Shown here piece after piece: positions 9,858 to 21,494 of a stretch of 64,000 bases of DNA (its first letter is position 1; each line of letters opens with the position of its first letter). A program made the translations under genes and the position numbers. The notes beneath the pieces were generated by a model. It made no database searches, was not told the DNA's origin, and saw nothing but the letters and a program-made list of their open reading frames with translations. The stretch comes from Calamus simplicifolius (lineage: Eukaryota > Streptophyta > Magnoliopsida > Arecales > Arecaceae), in the NCBI GenBank assembly GCA_900491605.1, contig UESW01004763.1:1-64000 (forward strand), written 5' to 3'.

Positions 9858-12800
9858 TTGCCTCCAAGCCCTGCAACCGTGTGACTGAAGCCACTTGTCC
9901 CACTCCACGCACCCAATCGCGCTGTCTCCAGTACTCGCTGTGTGTGTGTTATTACTTCGTCTATGCGTATTTTGTAATAAAACAAGTAAGGGCTTCTGTC
10001 TCTAAATAAATGTTAAATTTCCTCTTTTTGCAACAGATCATGAAACAAATGTTGGGTTATTACTTTTGTGCCTGATTTCTTGATCATACTTCTAATTTTC
10101 ACTAGCACCTCGAGGTCAAACAACGTGGAACTTTGACTCTCTATCTAGAAAACTCGACTTGGTTTGTCTGGCGCAAAAGATACAAATAATTAATTCTGCG
10201 GACTACCAGCGTTGAGCTACACGAGCCACATATATACTTAATTTTATCTATACTTGGTGCTAAAAGAAGGGTTGGACATTATTAAGAAAACTGAAAATAA
10301 AGGACTGTTTTCTTGGGTCGATTTTAAAAAATAAATAGTGTGCTATCAATAACCCGATGTTGCATCGAGTAGGACGACCTTAAGAGCTATATATCGTACT
10401 GCAGAATAAACACCCTAAAAAATAACTCAGCTCCCTTGCACCATTCACTCCATTGTATGGCACGTTTCCCACACCAAGGAAGCAATGAGAACACAACAAA
10501 CCATTCCCTTCGTGAGTTATTTCCACTTCGACTTTCTAAAACAGTCTTGAAATCATTTAAGCACTGCTTAGTCATTTAGAAGGAGGGCACATGTACAGCC
10601 GGCTCATTACATTTTTGAACTAAATAAGGTTTCGATTAACATCATATCCAACAATTGCATCCTTATCTCGAAAATAGAATGGAGAAGTATGCTCACATTT
10701 TAATTAGGAACGTTCGAGTTTACGTCCATAGACCTGGTTGTCTAGCTCAGTGTCATTAGGATAACAGTTGAGTGCAGTCGGTTACCAAGGGACACTCGTA
10801 CAACCATCCTACTTAATTAACGCGCATATCCATCATTATTTTTCTAATAAAGTTTAATTAAAATTGTACAAATCTCATTTATTAAGCCAGAGAAACTGGA
10901 TGGTAAAAACCTAATGAACTGCTCCTCAGCTTCGTTCTTAGGATTATATGGATGAAGTCTTCGGCTTTGTGACAGCTGTTGGTTCTAACTGTTGAGAAAT
11001 GGCTATTTTTAGGAGCTGATGGCGAACAACCATTGTTCACCCCGCTCAGCAGAGCCTTCGTTTCTTGACAAGAAGGTTCGGACCATTGAGGCTGGGTTTG
11101 GATCGTCTCTCAAGTTTGGCATGGAGTCGAACGGGTCCGTTTTACTTTGATGGTGATACTCAAACCATTTATCCATCGGACAGGCCAAATCATCACATTT
11201 TTTTAAGAGTTTAAAGAATTTTTTTAAAAAAGTGTAACTTCTCTTCATCTCCCCGCCGCCGCCACCAATGGCAACAGTCCGTCCCCCTGACGGTGGCTTC
11301 ACAATACTAGGTGGGAATTGAATCTCACAAGCTCGATGAATTAAAGGCCTTCACCATCTTCAGCGCCTAGTTGCGCCATCGCCTCCCCGGCCGGGCGCCC
11401 TCCTCGTCCTAAATCATACTCCTTGGCCTTCCATACCGACTTATTCATTAACGTTGAGCTTAACGTACGTTGAGAGTGCTTTAGCTCTCATCGCACTTCA
11501 TTAATTTTATATTGGCATTTTCCTTTTTTATCTTATGGTGCGGATATAGTCTTCGACATATTTGGGAGGTAAGATCTTTCGTCACTTCTGTCTAATTTAA
11601 TAAAAGTTAAAATTATATTTTTATTAATTATGAGATTGCTCTTGTACGTGAATGCCGTATTACATATTTTTGTTAAAGTGGTTGCATCAGTGAATTAGCA
11701 AATATGTTCATAAAATATATTATAAAGCGTGAGATTGATAGTGTTATAAAAGAAGTTATAAAATCAGAACCTCAAACTCTGGAAATGAGGATAAAGCAAT
11801 TGATAGTTCTCAATTATATTGTTATCATCGAAATCATCATTATGGATCCATGTAAGATGTTTCATTGATGTCTATCAAGGGTGAATCCTAATAATTAACT
11901 GATGTCTGTTATTGGGTGAATTATAATGTTGCTTCACTTTATGTCACCGGGCAAATTGTGACATCTTGACTGGAAACTAACCAAGTTAGTTATCATAATC
12001 TTGTATATTATCAGATATATATATATATATCTCATGATTTGATCGAATGAAATTTGTGTTCAAATGATTTTTCTTACGATATAAATGCACTTGGATAGTG
12101 AATAAATAATTTTTCCCTTCTTCCACTTTGTATGTGACGATTTTGTCCTATCATTTTATAGATTTATGAGCCTTGACGGTTAATGTAATAATCTTGGACT
12201 ACAAACAAAATGGATAGATAAAAGGCCATCAATTAGGACTGTTAACTTTATTTTATGCATCTTAGACAACTTCAATACAACAATACACACAATACAAGAT
12301 TAAATATGTTCCGATATGAATCCTTGTTTAAGTTGGCATCCTTGCCAAGGGTCTATTAGATATACTAAGATTAGCTTGTAATCAATTCTTAAATCATGAG
12401 TGCTATAATGTCTCTTATATGAATTATGTGATGAGCTAGCCTTAGTCTTTTTTTCTTTCGGTAACAAAGAAGGCCCAAGACCTTTTAAATGCAACCCCAT
12501 GAATATCTAAAGAAGCAAGCTATATAAGTTCTAAAGATAAAGATGTAGTCTAATAGGTATTTTCTCTCGATAATACAACTCAATTTGCTAAAAGGTTTAC
12601 AACCTTATTTACTTCTCTACAGATATGTAAGTATTCAATCCCCTAGCTATAAGAAGCAATGACATAATAGATGTTCTTTAGGAAAAGAACTCTCATAATC
12701 TGATTAGTCGTTAATCTATGATATCATAGTAGAAGAATCACTCTTTAAAATAATTCTTGAGTTTTGATTTAAATTCATGGCTGCTCTTAATTCAAATAAG

Positions 12801-15800
12801 GCCCCTATAAGATCTGCAGTAAGGACCGGTGAGGTGGTTAGGGGATGGCTAATGAAAAGAGGATCCTACTTTCATGATCCCTTTCACTACTCTTATTCTA
12901 TATGTTTCAGAGTTAGCATTATTATTATAACATCCTAAAACCTCATTAAGGAAAGGACTAGTTGAAGAGGTTTTAGTCTTGCTTAAGTATCCAAGACTTT
13001 CTCCGTACATACCTTAGTTCTTCACGGTCCCATGTACTTTTTTCTCATATCTAAAACTCTATTTATGAAGAAATAATGAGAATTTACAAGGTTAACCTTC
13101 AAAAAGGCAAAATCTTCATTATAGACATTTAATTAAAACAAATTATTCTCATCTAAATAATTGTGTTTCTTGCAAAATTGGTCATGACAATTATTTTCTT
13201 CTCTTAATGAGTCATAGTTTTACTATAGAATTTTGCTATAAATATTTGGTTGGGAACGCATATTCATAGCCATGTGATGACTAATTTTTAGAGTAAAAGA
13301 AACATAAGAATCGTTCTAATCAAGAAGCCTTTTATTAGTGAGAGTTATTTTTTTTAGAATAGCAATTTGGTTATGTAGCCAAATCTATGAACTATAATGT
13401 GAAAAAAAATAATATAATAACTCAAATTTCATCCAAAAAAAACTAGCCAAAAGGTATCATTTAGGTTCCTTTACCTATATAAGTATCTAAGATTTACTTG
13501 CTTAATAAATCCTAACATTATTATAAGGCTAAAGGTTTAAATCCAAATCTAATCAAATTCAACCACATCATAAATTCTTTGAGCTTATATGCAGCCTCCA
13601 ATCCACATAGGTTATTAGCTAGATCCACACTAATATATATCCTTTGTAGTATCCTATGTTCTTACTTAAAAAGACTAATCTAAAGGTATTATTCAAGTTC
13701 CTTGGTCCAGTATAAGTATTCCAAATATAATCTAAAGATAACCAAAGTGAAACTAGATATATACTAGCATAAGCTCCTACACATAAAAAGCAAAGTAGAA
13801 AAGATGCAAAAAGTTTCATGAAATTTTTTTTTTTTTCATTGAATCAAAATAACGCAACCCTAAACTAAAACCTCATGCTAATTTATATCGATGGGCCTTA
13901 CAAAGTCATGTAAGAAACTTGACCAAAAAATAAAAGAACATATGTTATCTAACTATGAAATATGGAAATTAAGAAAAAAACTAATGTTAATTATTTCTAT
14001 TGAAAAATATATAAAAATTTTGATCAAAAACCTCTTGATTATTGTAGTCTTTGGCTATGACTATGCTAGCATCTATAAAGTTTGGGGCCATTTATTTTCC
14101 TCCAATTTAGTAATTACAGTTGCAAATAGTATTGTAGGGATCTAGAAGAGCAAATTGGATGCTTGCAATTACAACTATAAGCTCTATTTCAATTTTATAT
14201 TAGAACTATAAGTAAATCTATCCATAGTTTCAATTACTAGGTTTGTTATTAATAGAAGTAACCCTCAAAGAAATTTTTTTGCCACTCTTCAATCTGCGAA
14301 ACTTAATATACTACAATTTTTAAATAATAAATATTTATTAGTTAGTTTAATAAGCACATTATACATACAAATTTATTATTATAATAGTGTACATAATTAT
14401 TATATATCAAATAAGTTTTATATTATTATATCAATATAATAATTGTTATTGTAATATTAATAATATAACTACTATTATTATAATCTATATATAATCCAAT
14501 AACAATTATATTATAATTTCTATTATATGATTATATTGGTTGTTTGATAATTATAATAATATGCATAGTTTTTATAGTATCATATTATTATATAGTGATA
14601 TAATTATTGTAGTAATTGTTGTTACAATACTCAATAATAGTTCCATAATAATCTAATTTCTATTATTATCATAAAAATATGATAAATTATTATAAAAGTA
14701 AACAATCTATTCTTTAGAAGAGGTAAAATTATTAAATTATTTGCAAAAATGTCATCTATCTTTTAATTAGTATCATACCATCAAACAGCTATGGTTTTAG
14801 TTGTAATTTTAAAAATAAAAATAATTTTTGCAATATTGATAATTTTAATTGTAACATTTTTTATTGCAATCCATATTTGATTTGTAACCAAATAAATGAT
14901 CCTTTAATATGGTTCAATTGATCGCAATACCTGCCAATTATATCCTAAACTTCATCACTGGGCTTCTCTTGCTTCTTCCCAGCATGCTTTGATATTTGTA
15001 TTTTGAAGTCTTGTACAATGATTAAATATCTACTCTTCATTTCTCTTATGTTTGCAGAAAAATCCTTCGTTTTTCTTCTGGAGAGAAGCTTCCTTTATTT
15101 TATTATATTTTGTTTGATAAAGTCAAGCGCTTGTGCCCTAGCTAATTTACTCGACTTAAAAATTCTATGCTCAGGGTTTGATACACCTGACCAAAAATCT
15201 CGCACTATATATTTAGAATTTTCTATTAAATATTAATTTTTAAGAACAGAATTATTTTTAAATACATTATTTTTATGGTTGATAATTTTTGATTAATATA
15301 AAGACATAATACCGGAATAAAAATCTAGATACTGACGTCTCAAGGCAGAGACTATATATGGGAGAGAGATTCCAACCAGAAAATTGGTAATAAAAGAAAA
15401 TTTCGAAAGCCGTCCAGAAATGACAGTTGGCTGATGAAATCTTATAAAAATATTGCAAATTCAAGAATTTTGTTTTTAAGTCCCGCATAGATAACTTCAA
15501 TGTAAAATAAACAATTATCATAGATGAGTGTCATGTAAAGTTCGTGAATCTCTTGCTGCTCACCAAAACGCAAAAATAGCCATGCTCTTGATCATGGGGA
15601 CCAATGGAAATGTCGAGAGGGGCGCCCTACGTAGCATATAAGTTTGGTATAGACGAAGACTTGTGAGTCTTATTTGCCATCTTTTACAAAGATAGAGTCA
15701 GATTCACATTAATTGAGTTGGATTATTGACCAGTCCTTATCGCAATCAGTTGGATTCTCATTCCCTCATCCTGTGTCTATCCAGAAGGGTTTCCGTTCCC

Positions 15801-16922
15801 ACGGGGGAGAGTTTGGGTCATTACAGAAAGAAAAAGAATAAAATTGACATCTAAAAAGTCAAGTCCTTTTTTTTTGTTATTAAAAGTATTCATAAATTTG
15901 TTAAACGTTCCTTTCTTGAATTCTCACGGAAACAAGTTGCACTTCAGCTTTGTCAACGATACAAACAATTTGCCTTCAAACCAGTATGGGAGCCGGCGCC
16001 CATTTTTTGTCATCACGTTAGTAAACCTTATCTTGACAACTTTGCCTCGACCTAATAATCTCCTTTAGTCCAAGAACTTTAGCGATCGATCGATCTCAGT
16101 CCTCAGTCCCACTACATGCAAGGTGGCCCGTCGCAGTCTAGCCAGCCATGCATGTCGTCATTGTCTTTTGCTCTAATGGATAATCTCCAACTGCTCAAAA
16201 GAAAAACGAAAAATAGAGTGAGTGAGAGAGGAATTAATAGAACAGACAACATCCAGCCCATCGATCCTTGGAAGGGCCTAATTTAAGTATACCTATCTTG
16301 TCACTAATACAGGCAAGTTTGTCCAAAAACGAGACCTTCAGACTATAATATGCTAGGATACGAATGCACGCAGCTACTTGAGGCAACACAGCGGACCAAC
16401 CATATGCGACGGCAAAAGCTAGCGAAAATCAACGCATAAACATTTTCACGCGATTCCATGAGAAACCATGTACTTCTCGCCAAATATAGCGTATAAAGTT
16501 CGATCGCCAAATATGCAATACAAAAATAGGCCGTATTTGAGGATTGGACATCTGTACTTCAAATGAAAATAATTAAAATAATTAAAATAATCTTGTTAAT
16601 TATAGGGTGCGTTGGCAATGAATTTTCGTGCAATAATTTATTATTACACCGGCATATATCGCTCATTAAAAATAAAAATAAACACAGACACAAGTCAACA
16701 TTGGATGCTCTTGTTGGAGCCAATGGGCCACTGTTGAATTCCAGCAATGGCTCACAATTTTCTTGGAATGAGAAAGTCGTCGGCAAAATGGTTCAATTTT
16801 GAAGACTTGGATCAGTTAGTTGACACAATAGTGGAGCACAAATATGACAGGTGGTAATTAATGGAGGAGTAAATTATCTTTCACTAGCTAAATTCGTTTC
16901 CTGGCAACAGATTGATTTACTT
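9858..16922. other. Intergenic DNA downstream of GRP, copy 1
   Basis: It begins with the former GRP 3' region (AATAAA at about 9976, another at about 10004). The rest is AT-rich, non-coding and shared with 48751-54894 and 59697-59936. At 14330-14900 there is an extreme A+T tract rich in TTATAATAAT words. A 62-codon minus-strand frame (10387-10575) is translated identically in copy 2 (49138-49326), but it has no recognisable domain and the surrounding non-coding DNA is nearly as similar, so I do not call it a gene. The segment 15580-16208 is missing from copy 2. Confidence 0.65.
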
Positions 16923-17412
16923 ACCATCAAAATCTTTTTTTTTTTTTGGTACAAAAACGGGCGATCACACTAACCTAGTGCGAGTCAGCCCAGAAAGGTC
17001 CGAATACAAAATTTGCTGTAAAATAGATGGACAGGGATCGCTCGGCTTCCAAAACCTCGATCCAGCATGCTGGGCCACAAAGGACGCTATCCAGTCCGCC
17101 GCCGAATTGGCTTCATGATAAATATAGCGAATCCGGGTACAGTCGACCTTGGAAAGGATGGAACGAATGTCCGTCAGTATCGGATTAGTAGGACCAGAAT
17201 GACAGTTATCCTTCTGCAGCCAGGAAATAACCGATAGGGAATCATCCTCAATGACAATCCTATGGGCCTGAAGAGTCCTGACAGCATAAGAAATGCACGC
17301 CCAGACCGCATAAAGCTCAGACATCAGGACGGAGAAGTTAATAGAACCAAAACCTTCCGCTCTCAGAAGCTCACCCTGAGGGCCACGGACGAGGAAAACC
17401 ATCAAAATCTTT
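16923..17412 (-). mobile_element. 5'-truncated L1-type LINE tail with perfect 15-bp target duplication
   Basis: The insertion 16938-17397 is flanked by ACCATCAAAATCTTT at 16923-16937 and 17398-17412; copy 2 has that word once (about 59928). The minus strand encodes most of an RNase H domain (FLVRGPQGELL, SELYAVWACI, EDDSLSVISW, HEANSAADWIA) ending LSGLTRTRLV, a short 3' end, and poly(A), seen here as T's from about 16937. It is truncated within the RNase H domain at its 5' end, as expected for incomplete target-primed reverse transcription. The frame is otherwise undamaged, suggesting a recent insertion. Confidence 0.93.
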
Positions 17413-17633
17413 ACTTCCTTTATCACTTCAAATCTATCAAATCAGTAAGAAAACGCGTGTTTGTTTAATGCCACATTAAAAAAACGCATCCAAATCCAGC
17501 GAGGATACTGCAATGAACTGGCTCGCAAATACCGCTACAGCCGACAATAAAGAACGACAGCAATCTTCACCTCGATCTCCTCTCGTTGAATGCATGGCAA
17601 GCTAAATTTTTTAAAGGAAACAAAGAGAACAAA
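17413..17633. other. Flanking intergenic DNA left of the CACTA insertion
   Basis: This is non-coding DNA shared with about 59938-60150 of copy 2. It ends with AAA at 17631-17633, one half of the CACTA target duplication. Confidence 0.7.
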
Positions 17634-17649
17634 CACTACAAAAAAAATG

Positions 17650-18165
17650 ATTTATTATGACGAATTAATTCGTCGCAATAGGTACAAATGTCGTCGTAAT
17701 AACTTATTACGATGATAAAAACTTCGTCGTAATACATTACAAATCGTCGTAGTAATATATTGTCGTAATAACCTATTACGACGAAAATAAGTCGCCGTAA
17801 TATCAACCTATTACGGCAAAAATAAGTCGTCGTAATAGGTTTTTATTTAAATTTTAAAAATATTAAAAATTTATTACGGCGACTTAGTTTCGCCGTAATA
17901 GGTTGATATTACGGCGAAAATAAGTCGTCGTAATAGGTTTTTATTTAAATTTAAAAATTAATTAAATACCTATTACGATGACTTATTTTCGCCGTAATAG
18001 GTTGATATTACGGTGAAACTAAGTCGCCGTAATAAATTTTGAATATTTTTAAAAAATATTAGGTTTTTAATTAAATTTAAAAATTAATTAAATACCTATT
18101 ACGGCGACTTATTTTCGCCGTAATAGGTTGATATTACGGCGAAAATAAGTCGCCGTAATAAATAT
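17650..18165. repeat. Left subterminal array of the CACTA element
   Basis: Tightly packed TTACGGCGAAAATAAGTCG-like words and their inverses (with TTACGACGA and TCGTCGTAA variants) form back-to-back palindromes separated by AT-rich spacers. In En/Spm elements such subterminal motifs bind the TNPA-type protein. That role is inferred here from position and repetition. Confidence 0.85.
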
Positions 18166-18373
18166 TTAATATTTTTAAAAAATATTAAAATTTTATTTTA
18201 ATATTTTTTTTGTATTGCACCTGTTACAGTAATTAAAGCAACGATACTATAAATAATTTTCTAATATAAAAGTTTCACAAAATAATTTAATAAAAGTTTT
18301 CATTCATTTCAATAAAATCATCATATACAATGTTTCAAAAAATACATAATTTGAAAAAAAAAAAGTACATGTA

Positions 18374-21300
18374 CTATGGAGGTGAAGTCTGCTGGGATCC
18401 ACTAGGATGATATCCAGGCACAAACTGTCGCATGAAAGCAGCGAGCTCAGCAGTCGTCGCCTGTAGTTCCTGGATAGTCTTCTCTTGCTGAGCGATGAGC
18501 TCTCGGCACTCTTGTAATTCACCCTTTAATTGTGAGCTTTCAGAGGATGAAGAACTACCTCTAATTCTCGATGTACCCTTCGGTAATGGACCCCATCCTC
18601 TTTTATAACCAGATCTAGAGCCTAAAACCTCCTCCAAAATGACATCCTCATTGATTGATTCTTCTGTAGAGTCCTGTGAGGAAAGTCGCTCTATTAACTG
18701 TGCCTGCAATGAAAAGAAAACAAATTCAATATGTTTAGTATAAAACATTACATTCAATAATATTGTATTTTTAATTGATAAAACTTACATGGGTTTCTTC
18801 AGCTTTTTCATTTATCCATTGATTCTTTTTTTTATCAAAATGAAGAGTATTCCACAGATGAAGTCTTGATGGCTCCTCTCCAGTAACAGGATCTCTCTGA
18901 AAAAAAAAATAATAATTTAAAACAATAATTTAAGACAATAATCTAATACAATTATCAATGTATCAATGGAATAATCTAATATAATTATAATATTTTTGAT
19001 AAAATTAAATCAAGTATGATAGGATTTTGGAGTCTCTGGCAACAAATCAGCCAGCTCCAATGAGTTCTGGCATGGTCCAATTGATCATTACTATTGCAGC
19101 TGTATTTAGCACTACATCACTCTCTCTTTCTCTATCTGAATGCTAGGACAATTTAGGTAGCATGTTAGAGTCCTTGTAGATTACATCTTAACATTTTCAT
19201 TGAACACAACTAATTGAAACCGTACTGCACGTTCTGTTGTCCAATGCTTCGATACAGCAGATATATAAGATAAAATCAAGAGAGACCTTGAGTTGTTAGA
19301 CATGGTACATGAAATATATGGCAATGCTATTAAGTAACGTGAGAAAGGATTGGTTCGGCGTGGGCTTGCCATAGTAGTTATAGCACAATATAAAGTTCAA
19401 GGGCAAAAGAACTGTATAATGGTCAGATATCACTCTAATAAATGTGATAAAATAGATCAATATGTCTAGTTCTTGGAACATATGGAAATAAAATATAACG
19501 AGGGCAAACTAGAGAAGGAAAGATGAGAAAAGAAATAGAGTATGGTGGTCAGCTATGATCAGAGTTTTGTGTGTGCACGACTGGTTTCAGAGTGGATTTT
19601 AGCCACACAAAAAAAGACTCAGACAGAATGCAAAAACAGGAATTCAATGATCAGAATCTGGTTATACAAGGACAATTGAAACTTGAAGCTGGCATCCCAT
19701 AGCAGTTGAGCTCCTCCAGTGAAATTTAAATTGAGCCGTGATCTCTGACAAAACAAACTCAAGTAAGCAGGAAAGAAAGGAAGTTTTCCTTTTTGGTTTG
19801 AAATTATTAAAAAGCCACAGAGGAGTATTTTTTTTCCCTTTTTGTTATGAAAATATTATTTAATGGCTTCTTTCTTTTAAGAGCTTTTTGTTGAGATTTT
19901 TAAATGATGGTCCTTGAATTGTTATAGGCAAGTGCCAATTCTAGAATAGAAATTTAACCAGTTTTATACACATCTTGCAGCGCTTATTTTTTTTCTTTGA
20001 GATTAGGAGGGGCAAATCTTGCATGGATTAAGCTCTGGTCTATGATTGTCAAAATGGCCATTTAGGCTTTGCAGGGTAACCTAACCGAGGTTCAAAGGCA
20101 TGCTATCATATATGCATGATTACTGATAGGAGACACATATGATGCTAAAGAATTAGTTTAGTTTACAAGGTAATTATCTGCTGCCATGATTCTAGTGTTA
20201 TCATCTATCTTCTTAAAAATTTTGAGTGAAGTTTGCTCAAAACTCACACACAAGCAGATCCAAGAATATCAGTGAGAAACAAAAATAAAATTTCCACGTA
20301 ATCTAAACCAATTCATGGCATATTCAAACATAAAGAAACAAACCTACAACCAACATAAAACAACCATTCTCAATCAATAAGATACGCAGGCATTACAACA
20401 CGATGACAAATTCAGACCAACTAGACCCATGCATCGAATACCTAGGTTCATGCTTAGAATATAAAAGCACTAGATTCACAGTATTCCTTACCATATCATA
20501 AGAGTGAGCCGGTATAGACTTCGATCCAGTGAGAGCAGCATATGGCTGCAATTCCCGATTAGATTTATTTGTTTCAGATTTTTTCTACATCAAAGAATTA
20601 ATGAAAATGGTTATATGAGTTTATAAAAAATATAAACCATTAAAATATTTGTATGGATGTATTTACCTTATAATCATCTGAATAAAAGTAATCACATAGA
20701 AACTCCCAGTCACTCTGCGAGACACGAGATGGCTTATTTTGTTTTGCTAAGCTCACACTTCTATCCCCACCGTGACTAATGAAGTGCATATGAAGCCGAT
20801 ATCTAAATTCTCGATAAACTTTATTCATTTGAAACTCAATACCTTTTTTAATATGATCTAAATTCATATCAAGATCGAACTTCTCCTGCAAGTATATATA
20901 TATATATAAATTATAAAAGTTATAAGGTATATTAAGTACATTAAACGTAATCTAAAGTAATCTAATACAATTATACTGACCTGAAGTCGATCGATCATAG
21001 GTGCTTTCTGTGCATCAGTGATCTCACTCCACTTTCTGACCGCAAGTGGTGCCATGTCACGTACAACCACTCCTATCTCGGTCAGAAACTCAGAGCGAAA
21101 CTCACCCAATGGCCGTCCAACCTCAGGTGGCAGAAGAATAGGCAACTTCTGTCCACGACGCGTATCAATCAGATGTGCGGACTTGTATCCGCGAGCAGGA
21201 CCTCGTCCCTTCTTCTTTGATGATGTAGCTGCAAAACATAATGAACTAAATTAGTGTAAAATAACATAAAGAAACATAGCCAAATAATATAAGTTTAAAA

Positions 21301-21403
21301 TAGAGTTATTACCTGATGCGCCGACAGATGACCCCTCTGTCAGAGCTGGAATGTAAGGAGAATCATCTCGCCTCGATGTAGCAGGAGTATCTCTCCAAGA
21401 CAT
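18374..21403 (-). CDS. CACTA second protein (Transposase_24 / TNPA-like), six exons
   Basis: The inferred exons on the minus strand are 21403-21313, 21228-20981, 20885-20667, 20584-20492, 18896-18789 and 18704-18374, each bounded by GT and AG. The encoded order is MSWRDTPATSRRDD; RGPARGYKSAHLIDTRRGQK with LPPEVGRPLGEF and VRKWSEITDAQK; EKFDLDMNLDHIKKGIEFQM with a Trp/Tyr-rich WEFLCDYFYSDDYK; LQPYAALTGSKSIPAHSYDM; DPVTGEEPSRLHLWNTLHFD; and a C-terminal coiled-coil-like segment (ELQECRELIAQQEKTIQELQ). This architecture fits the plant Transposase_24 family, the usual partner of tnp2, thought to bind subterminal repeats. No stop interrupts the model. The upstream start and small exons are uncertain without transcripts. 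Confidence 0.8.
18897..20491 (-). other. Large intron of the CACTA second gene
   Basis: This 1.6-kb AT-rich stretch lies between a donor (ATG|GTAAGG on the minus strand, 20492/20491) and an acceptor (CAG at 18899-18897). I see no coding potential or repeats of note. Confidence 0.6.
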
Positions 21404-21494
21404 CTGCAAACAAACATACAAACTAGAATTAACAAATAAGAAAGTATAAGAACATATAGTTATAATAAGTAAAAAAAAAATGAATGCTACCAAA

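Noticed and set aside
9349..9888. Long open frames in other registers of the GRP region (also 9334-9912 minus, 48113-48631 plus, 48110-48349 minus)
   Set aside because: They are shadows of the GC-rich Gly repeat; their Met/Val or His/Arg-rich composition follows from frame-shifting GGN codons.
10387..10575. 62-codon minus-strand frame translated identically in both copies (also 49138-49326)
   Set aside because: The surrounding non-coding DNA is almost as similar, there is no domain, signal or splice context, and the frame sits in old intergenic DNA. Identity follows from the duplication.
11285..11345. tRNA-like words (GGGAATTGAATCTC) near 11310
   Set aside because: No acceptor stem or anticodon arm could be formed around it; only a weak T-arm resemblance.
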